Below, in pieces: positions 26,267 to 34,204 of a stretch of 64,000 nucleotides of DNA (positions within the stretch are counted from its first letter, which is position 1; every line of letters starts with the position of its first letter). The position numbers and the translations under genes were made by a program. Origin of the DNA: Streptomyces xanthophaeus (GTDB lineage Bacteria; Actinomycetota; Actinomycetes; Streptomycetales; Streptomycetaceae); the NCBI RefSeq assembly GCF_000725805.1, contig NZ_JOFT01000036.1, positions 11,209-75,208 on the forward strand, in the 5' to 3' direction. Below the pieces are notes generated by a model. The model saw only the letters and a list, made by a program, of their open reading frames with translations. It had not been told where the DNA came from and searched no databases.

Positions 26267-27193
26267 TCACAGGACGGCCACGGGAGCCACCGGGGTGCCC
26301 ACGCCGCCGACGAAGGGTTCGGGCATCGCGGAGAGCAGGAAGGAGTAGCGGCGCTCTTCTGCACAGGCTGTGGACAACTTTTCGAGATTCCAGTTCTGGC
26401 CCTGGTGCATGCCCATCTCGACCAGGTCGAGGGCGTGCACCGGCAGCCACAGATCCTCGATCTCCGGCGGGAAGATCTCGAAGGTGAGGGTGTCGTTGGC
26501 GACCGCCGCCACGTCCCGGGCGTGGAACCACTGCGGGGTGCGGACGGACAGCCCGGGGGACGGGAAGCCGTAGCCGTGCTTGTCGCCCGCCAGGTAGACC
26601 TGGACCTGGCCCGTGCGGACCAGGACGACGTCGCCCGGACGGACCGTCACCCCGCCGAACTCCTCGGCCTCGGCGAGGTCTTCCGGGGTCACCGCGTGGC
26701 CGCCCGCCAGCCGGTCCAGGCCCTTGGCCCGCGCCACGTCGAGCAGCACCCCGCGCGAGACGATGTGCCCCGCCTTGTCGATGCCGCTGTACTCGGCCCG
26801 GGAGTGCGCGGTGATCGAGGAGGCCGGACGGCCGTTGTAGATCTTCCCCGAGTGCGAGACGTGGGTGAGGGCGTCCCAGTGGGTGCCCGACTGGAGGCCC
26901 ATGGTCACCGCGTCGTCGCTGCACGCCACGGTGCCCGGGCCGAAGAGCTCCTGGTTGATCTGCACCATCGTGTGCAGGGGGTTGATCCGGCCGGGGATCA
27001 GGCCGGCCTGCACGCCGTCCTCCTTCAGCGGGAGGGCGAGGGGGATCCGGCGGCCGGTGCGGACCTCCCCCGCCGCCGCCCGAACGACCTCGTCGGTGAT
27101 CAGGTTCAGGGTGCCGATCTCGTCGTCGGCGCCCCAGCGTCCCCAGTTGTTGACGCGCTTGGCGATGTCGTGGAACTCGTCGGGCAGGGCCAT
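26267..27193 (-). CDS. Cyclase-family (kynurenine-formamidase-like) metal hydrolase
   Basis: A 308-aa protein starting MALPDEFHDIAKRVNNWGRW. The metal-binding motif is SGTHWDALTHVSH (residues 102-114), equivalent to the HxGTHxDxxxH pattern of cyclase/formamidase enzymes. The family hydrolyses amide, ester or ring C-N/C-C bonds in aromatic or polyketide-like compounds (family knowledge); the substrate here is unknown. It is divergent from the SDR-ACAD-ADH operon with an operator between, so it belongs to the inferred catabolic regulon. A longer frame to 27226 exists, but ATG 27193 with GAGGACC upstream is better. Confidence 0.87.
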   Translation of the reverse strand: MALPDEFHDIAKRVNNWGRWGADDEIGTLNLITDEVVRAAAGEVRTGRRIPLALPLKEDGVQAGLIPGRINPLHTMVQINQELFGPGTVACSDDAVTMGLQSGTHWDALTHVSHSGKIYNGRPASSITAHSRAEYSGIDKAGHIVSRGVLLDVARAKGLDRLAGGHAVTPEDLAEAEEFGGVTVRPGDVVLVRTGQVQVYLAGDKHGYGFPSPGLSVRTPQWFHARDVAAVANDTLTFEIFPPEIEDLWLPVHALDLVEMGMHQGQNWNLEKLSTACAEERRYSFLLSAMPEPFVGGVGTPVAPVAVL

Positions 27194-27264
27194 GGGTCCT
27201 CGGCTCCTCGTGAATGCGGACGGCAACTAGGGCTTGTGCGACTGCATCTGACTGGTCATAGAAT

Positions 27265-27279
27265 CTAACGGTCCGTCAG
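27265..27279. promoter_or_regulatory. Operator 3: CTAACGGTCCGTCAG
   Basis: Palindrome with one left-arm mismatch, 22 bp before the SDR start and 72 bp before the cyclase start, serving the divergent pair. A partial CTGAC half-site lies at 27248. Confidence 0.75.
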
Positions 27280-27301
27280 AAAACGCGGGAAGGGGCCGGA
27301 C

Positions 27302-28222
27302 GTGGGGAACTTCTTGGCAGGCAAGGTCGTCGCCGTCACCGGCGCCGGCCGGGGCATCGGGCGGGCCGTGGCACTCGCCGCGGCCGCCGAGGGCGCCAAG
27401 GTCGTCGTCAACGACTACGGGGTGGGCATCGAGGGCGGCGAGCCGACGAGCGAGATCGCCGACGGCGTGGTGAAGGAGATCCAGGCCGCGGGCGGAGAGG
27501 CCGTCGCCGTCGCGGACGACATCTCCACCATGGCGGGCGGCCAGCGCATCGTCGACACGGCCCTCGCCCGGTACGGGCGCATCGACGGCGTCGTGTGCGT
27601 GGCCGGCATCCTGCGCGAGCGGATGCTCTTCAACATGTCCGAGGCGGAGTGGGACCCCGTCGTCGCCACCCACCTCAAGGGCACCTTCACCGTCTTCCGG
27701 GCCGCCTCCGCCGTGATGCGCCGCCAGGGCGGCGGCACGCTGATCGGCTTCACCAGCGGCAACCACCAGGGCTCCGTCGCCCAGGCCAACTACAGCGCCG
27801 CCAAGGGCGGGATCATCTCCCTCGTGCGCTCCGCCGCCCTGGGCCTGGCCAAGTACGGGGTCACCGCCAACGCCGTCGCACCCGTCGCCCGTACCCGCAT
27901 GTCCGCGAACGTCCCCATGGAGCTCAAGGAGATCGGCGAGCCCGAGGACGTCGCCGCCCTGGTCACCTACCTGCTCAGTGACAGGGCCGTGGCCGTCGGC
28001 GGCGAGCGGATCACCGGGCAGGTCTACACGATCGCCGGACCCAAGATCGCCGTCTGGGCCCAGCCGCGCGAACTGCGCGCCGGGTACGCCGAAGGGTCCT
28101 GGACGCCGGAGAAGATCGCCGACTTCCTGCCCGGGACGGTCGGCACCGACCCGATGCCGATGCTCGCGCAGCTGGAAGCCATGGCCAAGGCGGCAGCCGC
28201 CAAGGACCGCCCCAACGCGTAG
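27302..28222 (+). CDS. SDR-family 3-hydroxyacyl-CoA dehydrogenase-like protein (17beta-HSD4/MFE2 type)
   Basis: A 306-aa short-chain dehydrogenase. The cofactor motif TGAGRGIG is at residues 13-20, and the catalytic residues are Ser152 (FTSGN), Tyr164 and Lys168 (YSAAK). The VVVNDYG segment after beta-strand 2 and the ~60-residue C-terminal extension resemble the (3R)-hydroxyacyl-CoA dehydrogenase half of multifunctional enzyme 2 and steroid side-chain Hsd4-type enzymes. It would oxidise the hydroxyacyl-CoA made after hydration. The start is GTG 27302, 22 bp from operator 3. It is the first gene of a three-gene operon. Confidence 0.9.
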   Translation: MGNFLAGKVVAVTGAGRGIGRAVALAAAAEGAKVVVNDYGVGIEGGEPTSEIADGVVKEIQAAGGEAVAVADDISTMAGGQRIVDTALARYGRIDGVVCVAGILRERMLFNMSEAEWDPVVATHLKGTFTVFRAASAVMRRQGGGTLIGFTSGNHQGSVAQANYSAAKGGIISLVRSAALGLAKYGVTANAVAPVARTRMSANVPMELKEIGEPEDVAALVTYLLSDRAVAVGGERITGQVYTIAGPKIAVWAQPRELRAGYAEGSWTPEKIADFLPGTVGTDPMPMLAQLEAMAKAAAAKDRPNA

Positions 28223-28253
28223 CGCCCGACCGGACCGGACCAGGAGGAACGGC

Positions 28254-29456
28254 GTGGACTTCAGCTTCGGGGCCGAGGACGAGGAGCTGCGCGGCCGGGC
28301 CCGCACGTGGCTCACGGAGCACCTCGTGGGCCCGTACGCGCAGGCCGTCGGAGTCGGCGGGCCGGGCAGCGAACACCAGGAGGTGGCGGCGCGGCGCGCC
28401 TGGGAACGGGAACTGGGCCGCGGCGGCTGGATCGGCCAGGGCTGGGAGGCCCCGGGCGGCGCCTACGGGCAGCAGCGGCTGTCCCTGACCGGGCAGGTCG
28501 TGTGGGCCGAGGAGTACGCGGCGCTGCGCGCACCCGGCCGGGTCGGCCACATCGGCGAGAACCTCCTCGCGCCCACCCTGATCGCGTACGGCAGCCGGGA
28601 GCAGCAGGACCGCTTCCTGCCCGGCATCGCGCGCGGCGAGGAACTGTGGTGCCAGGGCTACAGCGAGCCGGGCGCCGGCTCCGACCTCGCGGGCATCCGC
28701 ACCGCGGCCGTCCGGGACCCGGCCGACGGGCTGTTCCGGGTCACCGGGCAGAAGATATGGACCTCCCTGGCCCAGGACGCCGACTGGTGCTTCGTCCTCG
28801 CCCGCACCGCCCCGGGGTCCCGGCGCCACCGGGGCCTGTCCTTCCTGCTCGTCCGGATGGACCAGCCGGGCCGCGTCGAGGTCCGGCCGATCCGGCAGAT
28901 GTCGGGCACCTCGGAGTTCAACGAGGTGTTCTTCGACGGGGCGGTGGCGGCCGAGGCCGTCGGCGCCGAGGGGGAGGGCTGGACCGTGGCCATGGGGCTG
29001 CTCGCCCTGGAACGGGGCGTCTCCACGCTCGTCCAGCAGATCGGCTTCGCCGCCGAGCTGGACCGGGTGCTGGCCGCCTTCGCGGGCTCCGCCCGGGCCG
29101 CGGACCCGGTCCTGCGCGCACGCCTCGTAGGGCAGTGGGCCGAACTGCGCACCATGCGGTGGAACGCCCTGCGCACCCTGGGCGCCGAGGGCGGCCCGGG
29201 GGCGCCGAGCGTGGCGAAGCTGCTGTGGGGCGGCTGGCACCGGCGGCTCGGCGAGCTGGCGGTGGAGGTCCGCGGGGCGGCGGCGACGGCCGGAGCGGCC
29301 GACTGGGCCCCGGAGCTGCCGTACGAGCTCGGACTCGACGAGGAGCAGCGCCTGTTCCTGTTCACCCGCGCCGACACCATCTACGGCGGCTCGGACGAGA
29401 TCCAGCGCAACATCATCGCCGAGCGCGTGCTCGGCCTGCCTAAGGAGTCCAGGTGA
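28254..29456 (+). CDS. Acyl-CoA dehydrogenase, alpha-type subunit (ACAD 3)
   Basis: A 400-aa ACAD: QGYSEPGAGSDLAGIRTAAV, QKIWTSLAQDADWCFVLART, and C-terminal YGGSDEIQRNIIAERVLGLP. The base position reads GG instead of EG, as in ACAD 1, so it looks like the alpha half of a heteromeric enzyme. Unlike ACAD 1, no beta subunit is adjacent; ACAD 4 at 45156 is the natural candidate. The start is GTG 28254 after AGGAGGA. It ends in a 4-bp overlap with the alcohol dehydrogenase. Confidence 0.9.
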   Translation: MDFSFGAEDEELRGRARTWLTEHLVGPYAQAVGVGGPGSEHQEVAARRAWERELGRGGWIGQGWEAPGGAYGQQRLSLTGQVVWAEEYAALRAPGRVGHIGENLLAPTLIAYGSREQQDRFLPGIARGEELWCQGYSEPGAGSDLAGIRTAAVRDPADGLFRVTGQKIWTSLAQDADWCFVLARTAPGSRRHRGLSFLLVRMDQPGRVEVRPIRQMSGTSEFNEVFFDGAVAAEAVGAEGEGWTVAMGLLALERGVSTLVQQIGFAAELDRVLAAFAGSARAADPVLRARLVGQWAELRTMRWNALRTLGAEGGPGAPSVAKLLWGGWHRRLGELAVEVRGAAATAGAADWAPELPYELGLDEEQRLFLFTRADTIYGGSDEIQRNIIAERVLGLPKESR

Positions 29457-30520
29457 GAGGCGTCGTGTTCGACGGCAAGCAGGCCCAGGTGGTCGACGAC
29501 CTGGACATCCGGGAACCGGGGCCGGGGGAGGTGCTGGTGGCCGTCAGGGCGGCCGGGCTGTGCCACAGCGACCTGTCGGTGATCGACGGGACGATCCCGT
29601 TCCCGCCGCCGGTGGTGCTGGGGCACGAGGGGGCGGGGGTGGTGGAGGCCGTGGGCGCGGGCGTCACGCACGTGGTGCCCGGCGACCACGTGTCCTTGTC
29701 CACCCTCGCCAACTGCGGGGCGTGCGCCGACTGCGACCGGGGCCGGCCGACGATGTGCCGCAAGGCGATCGGCATGCCGGGGCAGCCCTTCTCAAGGGGC
29801 GGGAAGCCGCTGTTCCAGTTCGCCTCCAACTCCGCCTTCGCGGAGCGCACGATCGTCCGGGCCGTGCAGGCGGTGAAGATCCCCGAGGACATCCCCTTCA
29901 CCTCGGCGGCGCTGATCGGCTGCGGGGTGCTGACCGGGGTGGGGGCGGTGCTGAACCGGGCGAAGGTGGACCGCGGCGAGTCCGTGGTCGTCATCGGCTC
30001 CGGCGGCATCGGGCTGAACGTGCTCCAGGGGGCCCGGATCGCGGGAGCCTCCACGATCGTGGCGGTCGACGCGAACCCGGCGAAGGAGGCGGTGGCCCGG
30101 CAGTTCGGGGCCACGCACTTCATCGACGCCTCCGCCACCGCGGACTCCTCGGCCGCGGTCCGGGAGATCCTGCCGACCGGCGCCGACCACGCCTTCGAGT
30201 GCGTGGGCAGCGTCAAGCTGATCCGCCAGGCCGTCGACCTGCTGGACCGCCACGGGCAGGCGGTCCTGCTCGGGGTGCCCGGGTTCAAGGAGGAGGCGTC
30301 CTTCCTCGTCTCGTCCCTCTACCTGGACAAGACGATCATGGGCTGCCGGTACGGGTCCTCGCGCCCGCAGCGGGACATCGCCCTGTACGCGGACCTCTAC
30401 CGGCAGGGCAGGCTGCTGCTGGACGAACTGGTCACGGAGGTCTACCCGGTCGAGGACTTCGCCAAGGCGGCCGACGACGCCCACCACGGGCGGGTGGCCC
30501 GCGGGGTGCTGACCTTCTGA
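29453..30520 (+). CDS. Zinc-dependent alcohol dehydrogenase (MDR family)
   Basis: A 355-aa medium-chain dehydrogenase. The catalytic zinc ligands are Cys37 and His58-Glu59 (LGHEGAG). The structural zinc lobe has four cysteines in CGACADCDRGRPTMC (88-102). The NAD motif is GSGGIGLNVLQG. It resembles the mycothiol/class III-like NAD-dependent AdhD group. In this operon it may interconvert an aldehyde and alcohol, for example the short aldehyde or ketone released by the retro-aldolase step (inference). GTG 29453 overlaps the ACAD 3 stop. Confidence 0.92.
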   Translation: MRGVVFDGKQAQVVDDLDIREPGPGEVLVAVRAAGLCHSDLSVIDGTIPFPPPVVLGHEGAGVVEAVGAGVTHVVPGDHVSLSTLANCGACADCDRGRPTMCRKAIGMPGQPFSRGGKPLFQFASNSAFAERTIVRAVQAVKIPEDIPFTSAALIGCGVLTGVGAVLNRAKVDRGESVVVIGSGGIGLNVLQGARIAGASTIVAVDANPAKEAVARQFGATHFIDASATADSSAAVREILPTGADHAFECVGSVKLIRQAVDLLDRHGQAVLLGVPGFKEEASFLVSSLYLDKTIMGCRYGSSRPQRDIALYADLYRQGRLLLDELVTEVYPVEDFAKAADDAHHGRVARGVLTF

Positions 30521-30528
30521 CCGCGTCC

Positions 30529-30571
30529 GCGCGCGGGGCCCCGCCGGCCGGTCCGGCGGGGCCCCGCGCGC
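30529..30571 (+). terminator. Terminator hairpin after the alcohol dehydrogenase
   Basis: A perfect 19-bp GC inverted repeat (30529-30547 and 30553-30571) with a 5-base loop, 8 bp after the stop. It closes the SDR-ACAD-ADH operon. Confidence 0.8.
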
Positions 30572-30632
30572 GAGGACACCGGCGCGGTGGGACCGTACGA
30601 AGATCCGACCGGGTCACTTACGATCACGCCTC

Positions 30633-31193
30633 ATGGCTTCAGTGACCACAGTGATCGTGACCGTCGCCCTGGCCTTCCTGGGCTACCTGGCGACCTATGT
30701 GAACGGTCTGCGCCTGGCGCAGCGACAGGCCCGCCTGGCGCGCGTCGGCCAGCAGCTCAGCGAGTTCTACGGTCCGCTGTTCGCGCTCACGGAGACCAAC
30801 AGCCGTACGTTCGAGGCGTTCACGCGCGCGTACGCACGGCCCGACGGCAGCGACCCCTTCAGTCCCGGGGTGACGGCCACCGAGGAAGAGCTCGCGCAGT
30901 GGCGGACCTGGGCCACGAACGTGTTCGTGCCGAACGTCCGGGCCATGCGCGACGTGGTGGTCCGCAAGGCGGACCTGCTCGTCGAGGAGGAGGTGCCGCA
31001 GGTGCTGCTCCGGCTCTGCGCGCACGTCGCGGGCTACGAGATCACCCTCGCGCGGTGGGCGGAGGGCGACCACGAGGAGAGCTGGTCGCTGGCCCCCTAC
31101 CCGGGCCGGGAGCTGGAGGACTACGCGCGGGAGGCCTTCGCCCGGCTGAAGGCCGAGCAGTCCCGGCTGCTGGGGCGCCGCGTCAGTCGCTGA
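30633..31193 (+). CDS. Membrane-anchored hypothetical protein
   Basis: A 186-aa protein with one N-terminal transmembrane helix (VTTVIVTVALAFLGYLATYV, residues 4-23) and a soluble alpha-helical, charged domain (QRQARLARVGQQLSEFYGPL). No family or active site was recognised. The start is ATG 30633. Its 3' end overlaps the convergent flavin reductase gene by 11 bp. It shows no link to the catabolic genes beyond position. Confidence 0.75.
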   Translation: MASVTTVIVTVALAFLGYLATYVNGLRLAQRQARLARVGQQLSEFYGPLFALTETNSRTFEAFTRAYARPDGSDPFSPGVTATEEELAQWRTWATNVFVPNVRAMRDVVVRKADLLVEEEVPQVLLRLCAHVAGYEITLARWAEGDHEESWSLAPYPGRELEDYAREAFARLKAEQSRLLGRRVSR

Positions 31194-31818
31194 AGCGGCC
31201 GAAGCGGCCCTTGTGGAAGAGCAGCGGATCGCCCTCGCCGACCGCGCCCATGGCCTCGATCCGGCCCACCACGATGAGGTGGTCCCCGCCCGTGTGGACC
31301 GCGTGGATGCGGCAGTCGATCCAGGCGGGCACGGCCTCCAGCAGGGGCGAGCCGGTGACGGGCGCCGGGCGGTGGACGACCCCGGCGAACTTGTCCGCGC
31401 CGCTGACGGCGAAGGACCGGCACAGCGCGCCCTGTTCGGCGCCGAGGATGTTGACGCAGAACACCCCGGCGCGGGCGATCTTCGGCCAGGTGGTCGACGT
31501 ACGGGCCACCATGAAGGTGACCAGCGGCGGGTCCAGGGACAGGGAGGCGAAGGACTGGCAGGCGAAGCCGGCCGGCCCTTCCCCGTCTGCGCCGGGCGGT
31601 GCGGTGATGACGGTGACCCCGCTGGCGAAGTTGCCGAGGACCGCCCGGAATTCGGCGGCGTCGACCGGCGCCCGTTCGTCCTCGCGGACGGCCCGCAGGT
31701 CCGGGCGCGGCAGGGCGTCCGCCGCGCCCACGGATTCCGGCTCCCGTCCGGCGGAGGTGGGGGAGCCCACTGATCTGAGGTATCGGACGACGGTGGCCGC
31801 CATCCCTGCATGTCCCAT
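31183..31818 (-). CDS. Flavin reductase (HsaB-like)
   Basis: A 211-aa flavin:NAD(P)H reductase that would supply reduced flavin to a mono-oxygenase. Motifs resembling HsaB of the steroid pathway are FRAVLGNFASGVTVITA, GFACQSFASLSLDPPLVTFM, GVFCVNILGAEQ and GADKFAGV. ATG 31818 (MGHAGMAATVV) or 31803 (MAATVV) are starts; a longer frame to 32058 runs through the operator and is rejected. The operator 31836-31850 ends 18 bp upstream of the first ATG. Its oxygenase partner (HsaA-like) is not in the window. Confidence 0.9.
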   Translation of the reverse strand: MGHAGMAATVVRYLRSVGSPTSAGREPESVGAADALPRPDLRAVREDERAPVDAAEFRAVLGNFASGVTVITAPPGADGEGPAGFACQSFASLSLDPPLVTFMVARTSTTWPKIARAGVFCVNILGAEQGALCRSFAVSGADKFAGVVHRPAPVTGSPLLEAVPAWIDCRIHAVHTGGDHLIVVGRIEAMGAVGEGDPLLFHKGRFGRFSD

Positions 31819-31835
31819 CACACCGTCGATTGAAG

Positions 31836-31850
31836 CTGACGGTGCGTCAG
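31836..31850. promoter_or_regulatory. Operator 4: CTGACGGTGCGTCAG
   Basis: A near-perfect palindrome 18 bp upstream of the flavin reductase start. It lies in the same intergenic space as the divergent VOC gene (147 bp from its start). Confidence 0.8.
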
Positions 31851-31996
31851 ATGGGAAGGGCGGGTGCAGGAGCGGTATGGATCGGACGCCACACGGGTGA
31901 ATCACCGGCCCGCCAGCACCCCCGTGCGCCCGCCGGGCGCGGGGGCTCGGCATCGTGGCCGCGGACCCGTACAGCCGCCCCCCACCGGAGGACCTC

Positions 31997-32785
31997 ATGC
32001 TCGGCACCGACTTCCGCACCGGATCACCCAACTGGCTCGACCTCGGCAGCCCCGACACGGAGGCCGCCGCGCGGTTCTACGGGGCCGTATTCGGGTGGGA
32101 GTTCGTCTCCGCGGGACCCGAGGCGGGCGGGTACGGCTTCTTCCGGTTCCAGGGGAAGACCGTCGCCGCCCTCGGCCCGCTCACCGAGGAGGGCGCGAGG
32201 TCCGCCTGGATGCTGCACTTCATGAGCTCCGACATCCAGGCCACCACCGAGGCCGTCAGGGCGGGCGGCGGCGCCGTCCGGATGGAGCCCATGGACGTCA
32301 TGGGCGAGGGATGGCTGGCCCAGTACACCGACCCGCAGGGCGCCGAGTTCGCCTCCTGGCAGCCCGGCAACACCGCCGGACTGGGGCTGGCCTCCGCCGA
32401 CAACTCGCTGGTGTGGGCCGAGCTCCACGTACCGGACCCCCTCGCCGCCATCGGCTTCTACCGCGGGGTGTTCGGCTGGCGGCACGCCGAGATGCAGGCC
32501 CCCGGGATGACCTACCGCGTCCTGAGCATCGCCGACGGGGACCAGGAGGACGGCTCCTTCGGCGGGGTCGCGCCCCTGGGCGAGGGCGCGGGTGACGGTC
32601 AGGAGGCCCGCTGGGTGCCGTACTTCAGCGTCGCGGACGTCGACGCCACCACCGCTGCGGCCGAGCAGGGCGGCGGGTCGGTGCTCATGCCGGGCGCGGA
32701 CGTGCCGCAGGTCGGGCGGATCGCGTGGCTGACGGACCCGGCCGGAGCCGTGTTCGCGCTGCTGACGCCCGACCCCCGGATGTAG
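31997..32785 (+). CDS. VOC (glyoxalase/bleomycin-resistance) family protein, two-domain
   Basis: A 262-aa protein made of two tandem VOC half-modules: FRTGSPNWLDLGSPDTEAAA / RFYGAVFGWEF (residues 5-120) and SLVWAELHVPDPLAAIGFYR / GVFGWRHAE (residues 135-255). Each ends with a DPxGAxFA-type strand. Members bind metal and do isomerase, dioxygenase or sequestration chemistry; the specific role is not deducible. ATG 31997 has CCGGAGG upstream. It is similar in design to the VOC protein at 47983. Confidence 0.87.
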   Translation: MLGTDFRTGSPNWLDLGSPDTEAAARFYGAVFGWEFVSAGPEAGGYGFFRFQGKTVAALGPLTEEGARSAWMLHFMSSDIQATTEAVRAGGGAVRMEPMDVMGEGWLAQYTDPQGAEFASWQPGNTAGLGLASADNSLVWAELHVPDPLAAIGFYRGVFGWRHAEMQAPGMTYRVLSIADGDQEDGSFGGVAPLGEGAGDGQEARWVPYFSVADVDATTAAAEQGGGSVLMPGADVPQVGRIAWLTDPAGAVFALLTPDPRM

Positions 32786-32838
32786 GACGGGGCTCCGGTC
32801 GGAACCGGGCCGGCGGGCCGCCTGGCCGCCGCGGCCGG

Positions 32839-33639
32839 TCAGCGGCCGAGGTACTTGGGCGTGCGCCGCTCCACGAAGCTGGCCACGCCCTCGTTCGCGT
32901 CGGCGGTGGTCATGTTGATCTCCTGAGCGGTGGCCTCGGCGGCCAGTGCGGCCGCCCGGTCACCGTCCAGCGAGGCGTTGACCAGCTGCTTCGCCAGGGC
33001 CAGCGCCCGGGTCGGGCCCTGCGCGAGGCGCTCGGCCCACTCCCGGGCTGCCGCCTCCAGATCCTCGGCCGGCACGACCCGGTTCACCAGGCCCAGGCGT
33101 TCGGCCTCCGCCGCCGGGACGGCGTCGCCGAAGAACATCAGCTCCTTGGCCTTCTGCGGGCCGACCAGCCGGGGGAGCAGGTAGGCGCCGCCGCCGTCCG
33201 GCACCAGGCCGCGGCGCACGAACACCTCGATGAACCGGGCCGGTTCGGCGGCGATCACCAGGTCGCAGGCGAGCGCGAGATGGGCGCCGATGCCGGCAGC
33301 CGTGCCGTTGACGGCGGCCAGCACCGGCTTCTCGCAGTCGAGCACGGCCGTGATCAGCCGCTGCGCGCCGAGCCGGATCATGCGGGCCACGTCGCCCGCG
33401 ACCCTCTCGCCCGTGGCGGGCGCACCGCGCAGGTCGGCGCCCGCGCAGAAGCCCTTGCCGGTGGCGGTGATGACGACGGCCCGTACGGCGGGGTCGGCGG
33501 AGGCCTCGGTGAGCAGGGCGATGACGCGCTCGCGCTGGTCCCAGGTGACGGCGTTCATGGCCTCGGGACGGTTGAGGGTGATCCAGGAGACGCCGTTCTC
33601 CGTGCGGTGGAGGACTTCGTCCTCGGGGGCGCTGGCCAT
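32839..33639 (-). CDS. Enoyl-CoA hydratase/isomerase (crotonase) 1
   Basis: A 266-aa crotonase-fold protein. The CoA/oxyanion motifs are CAGADLRGAP and AVNGTAAGIGAHLALACDLV. The catalytic region has EVFVRRGLVPDGGGAYLLPR: the Glu of helix 3 at the second catalytic position is replaced in this context by VPDGGG, so hydratase versus isomerase activity is uncertain. The C-terminus carries the ERRTPKYLGR tail of this subfamily. It is probably the hydration step of the surrounding acyl-CoA pathway. ATG 33639; no operator is seen upstream. Confidence 0.9.
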   Translation of the reverse strand: MASAPEDEVLHRTENGVSWITLNRPEAMNAVTWDQRERVIALLTEASADPAVRAVVITATGKGFCAGADLRGAPATGERVAGDVARMIRLGAQRLITAVLDCEKPVLAAVNGTAAGIGAHLALACDLVIAAEPARFIEVFVRRGLVPDGGGAYLLPRLVGPQKAKELMFFGDAVPAAEAERLGLVNRVVPAEDLEAAAREWAERLAQGPTRALALAKQLVNASLDGDRAAALAAEATAQEINMTTADANEGVASFVERRTPKYLGR

Positions 33640-34204
33640 GCGGTGGACTCCCGTTCGGGGGTGGCGGGTTGGGGCTGCGGGCTGCGGGCTGCGGGCTGCG
33701 GGCTGTGGGTTGCGCGGGCGGGTGCGGGACGGTGGGCGGGTGCGGGTGTGCCGCTGCGCGGAGCAGGTCCCCGCCCCGCCCTTTCTCCGTTTCCCGGGGC
33801 TCCGCCCCGGACCCCGGGCGGGACCGGGAAGCCCGACGCCTCCGGCGTGGGCCAGGGGGATGGGCCGCCCTGCGCCCCCGCCCCGCCCCCGGCGGGGCCG
33901 GAAAGGTGGTCTGGGACCTGGCCCCCGGCCTGCCCCCCGGCGGGGCCGGAAGGGCGGCCTGTGGCCTGAGCCCCGGCCTGCCCCCCCGGCAGGGTCGGAA
34001 AGCTGCCTGGGACCTGGCGCTCGGCCTGCCTACCGGCGGTGCCGGGAGGGCGGCCTGGGGCCTGAGCCCCGGCCTGCCCCCCCCGGCAGGGTCGGAAAGC
34101 TGCCTGGGACCTGGCGCTCGGCCTGCCTACCGGCGGTGCCGGGAGGGCGGCCCGGGCCCTCGGTCCCGCCCCCCGGCGGGGTCAGGAGGCGGGCCTGGGT
34201 GGGG
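33640..34204. repeat. GC-rich satellite region with GGGCTGC and ~96-bp tandem repeats
   Basis: A 565-bp gene-free gap between two minus-strand genes. It starts with about five copies of GGGCTGC (33671-33712). A stretch of repeated CCCGGCCTGCC(CC)GGCGGGGCCGG units follows. Two large tandem copies, 33965-34060 and 34061-34152 (about 96 bp, one indel), come next. They stay open in several frames and give long spurious reading frames on the plus strand. No promoter or gene is supported. Confidence 0.75.
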
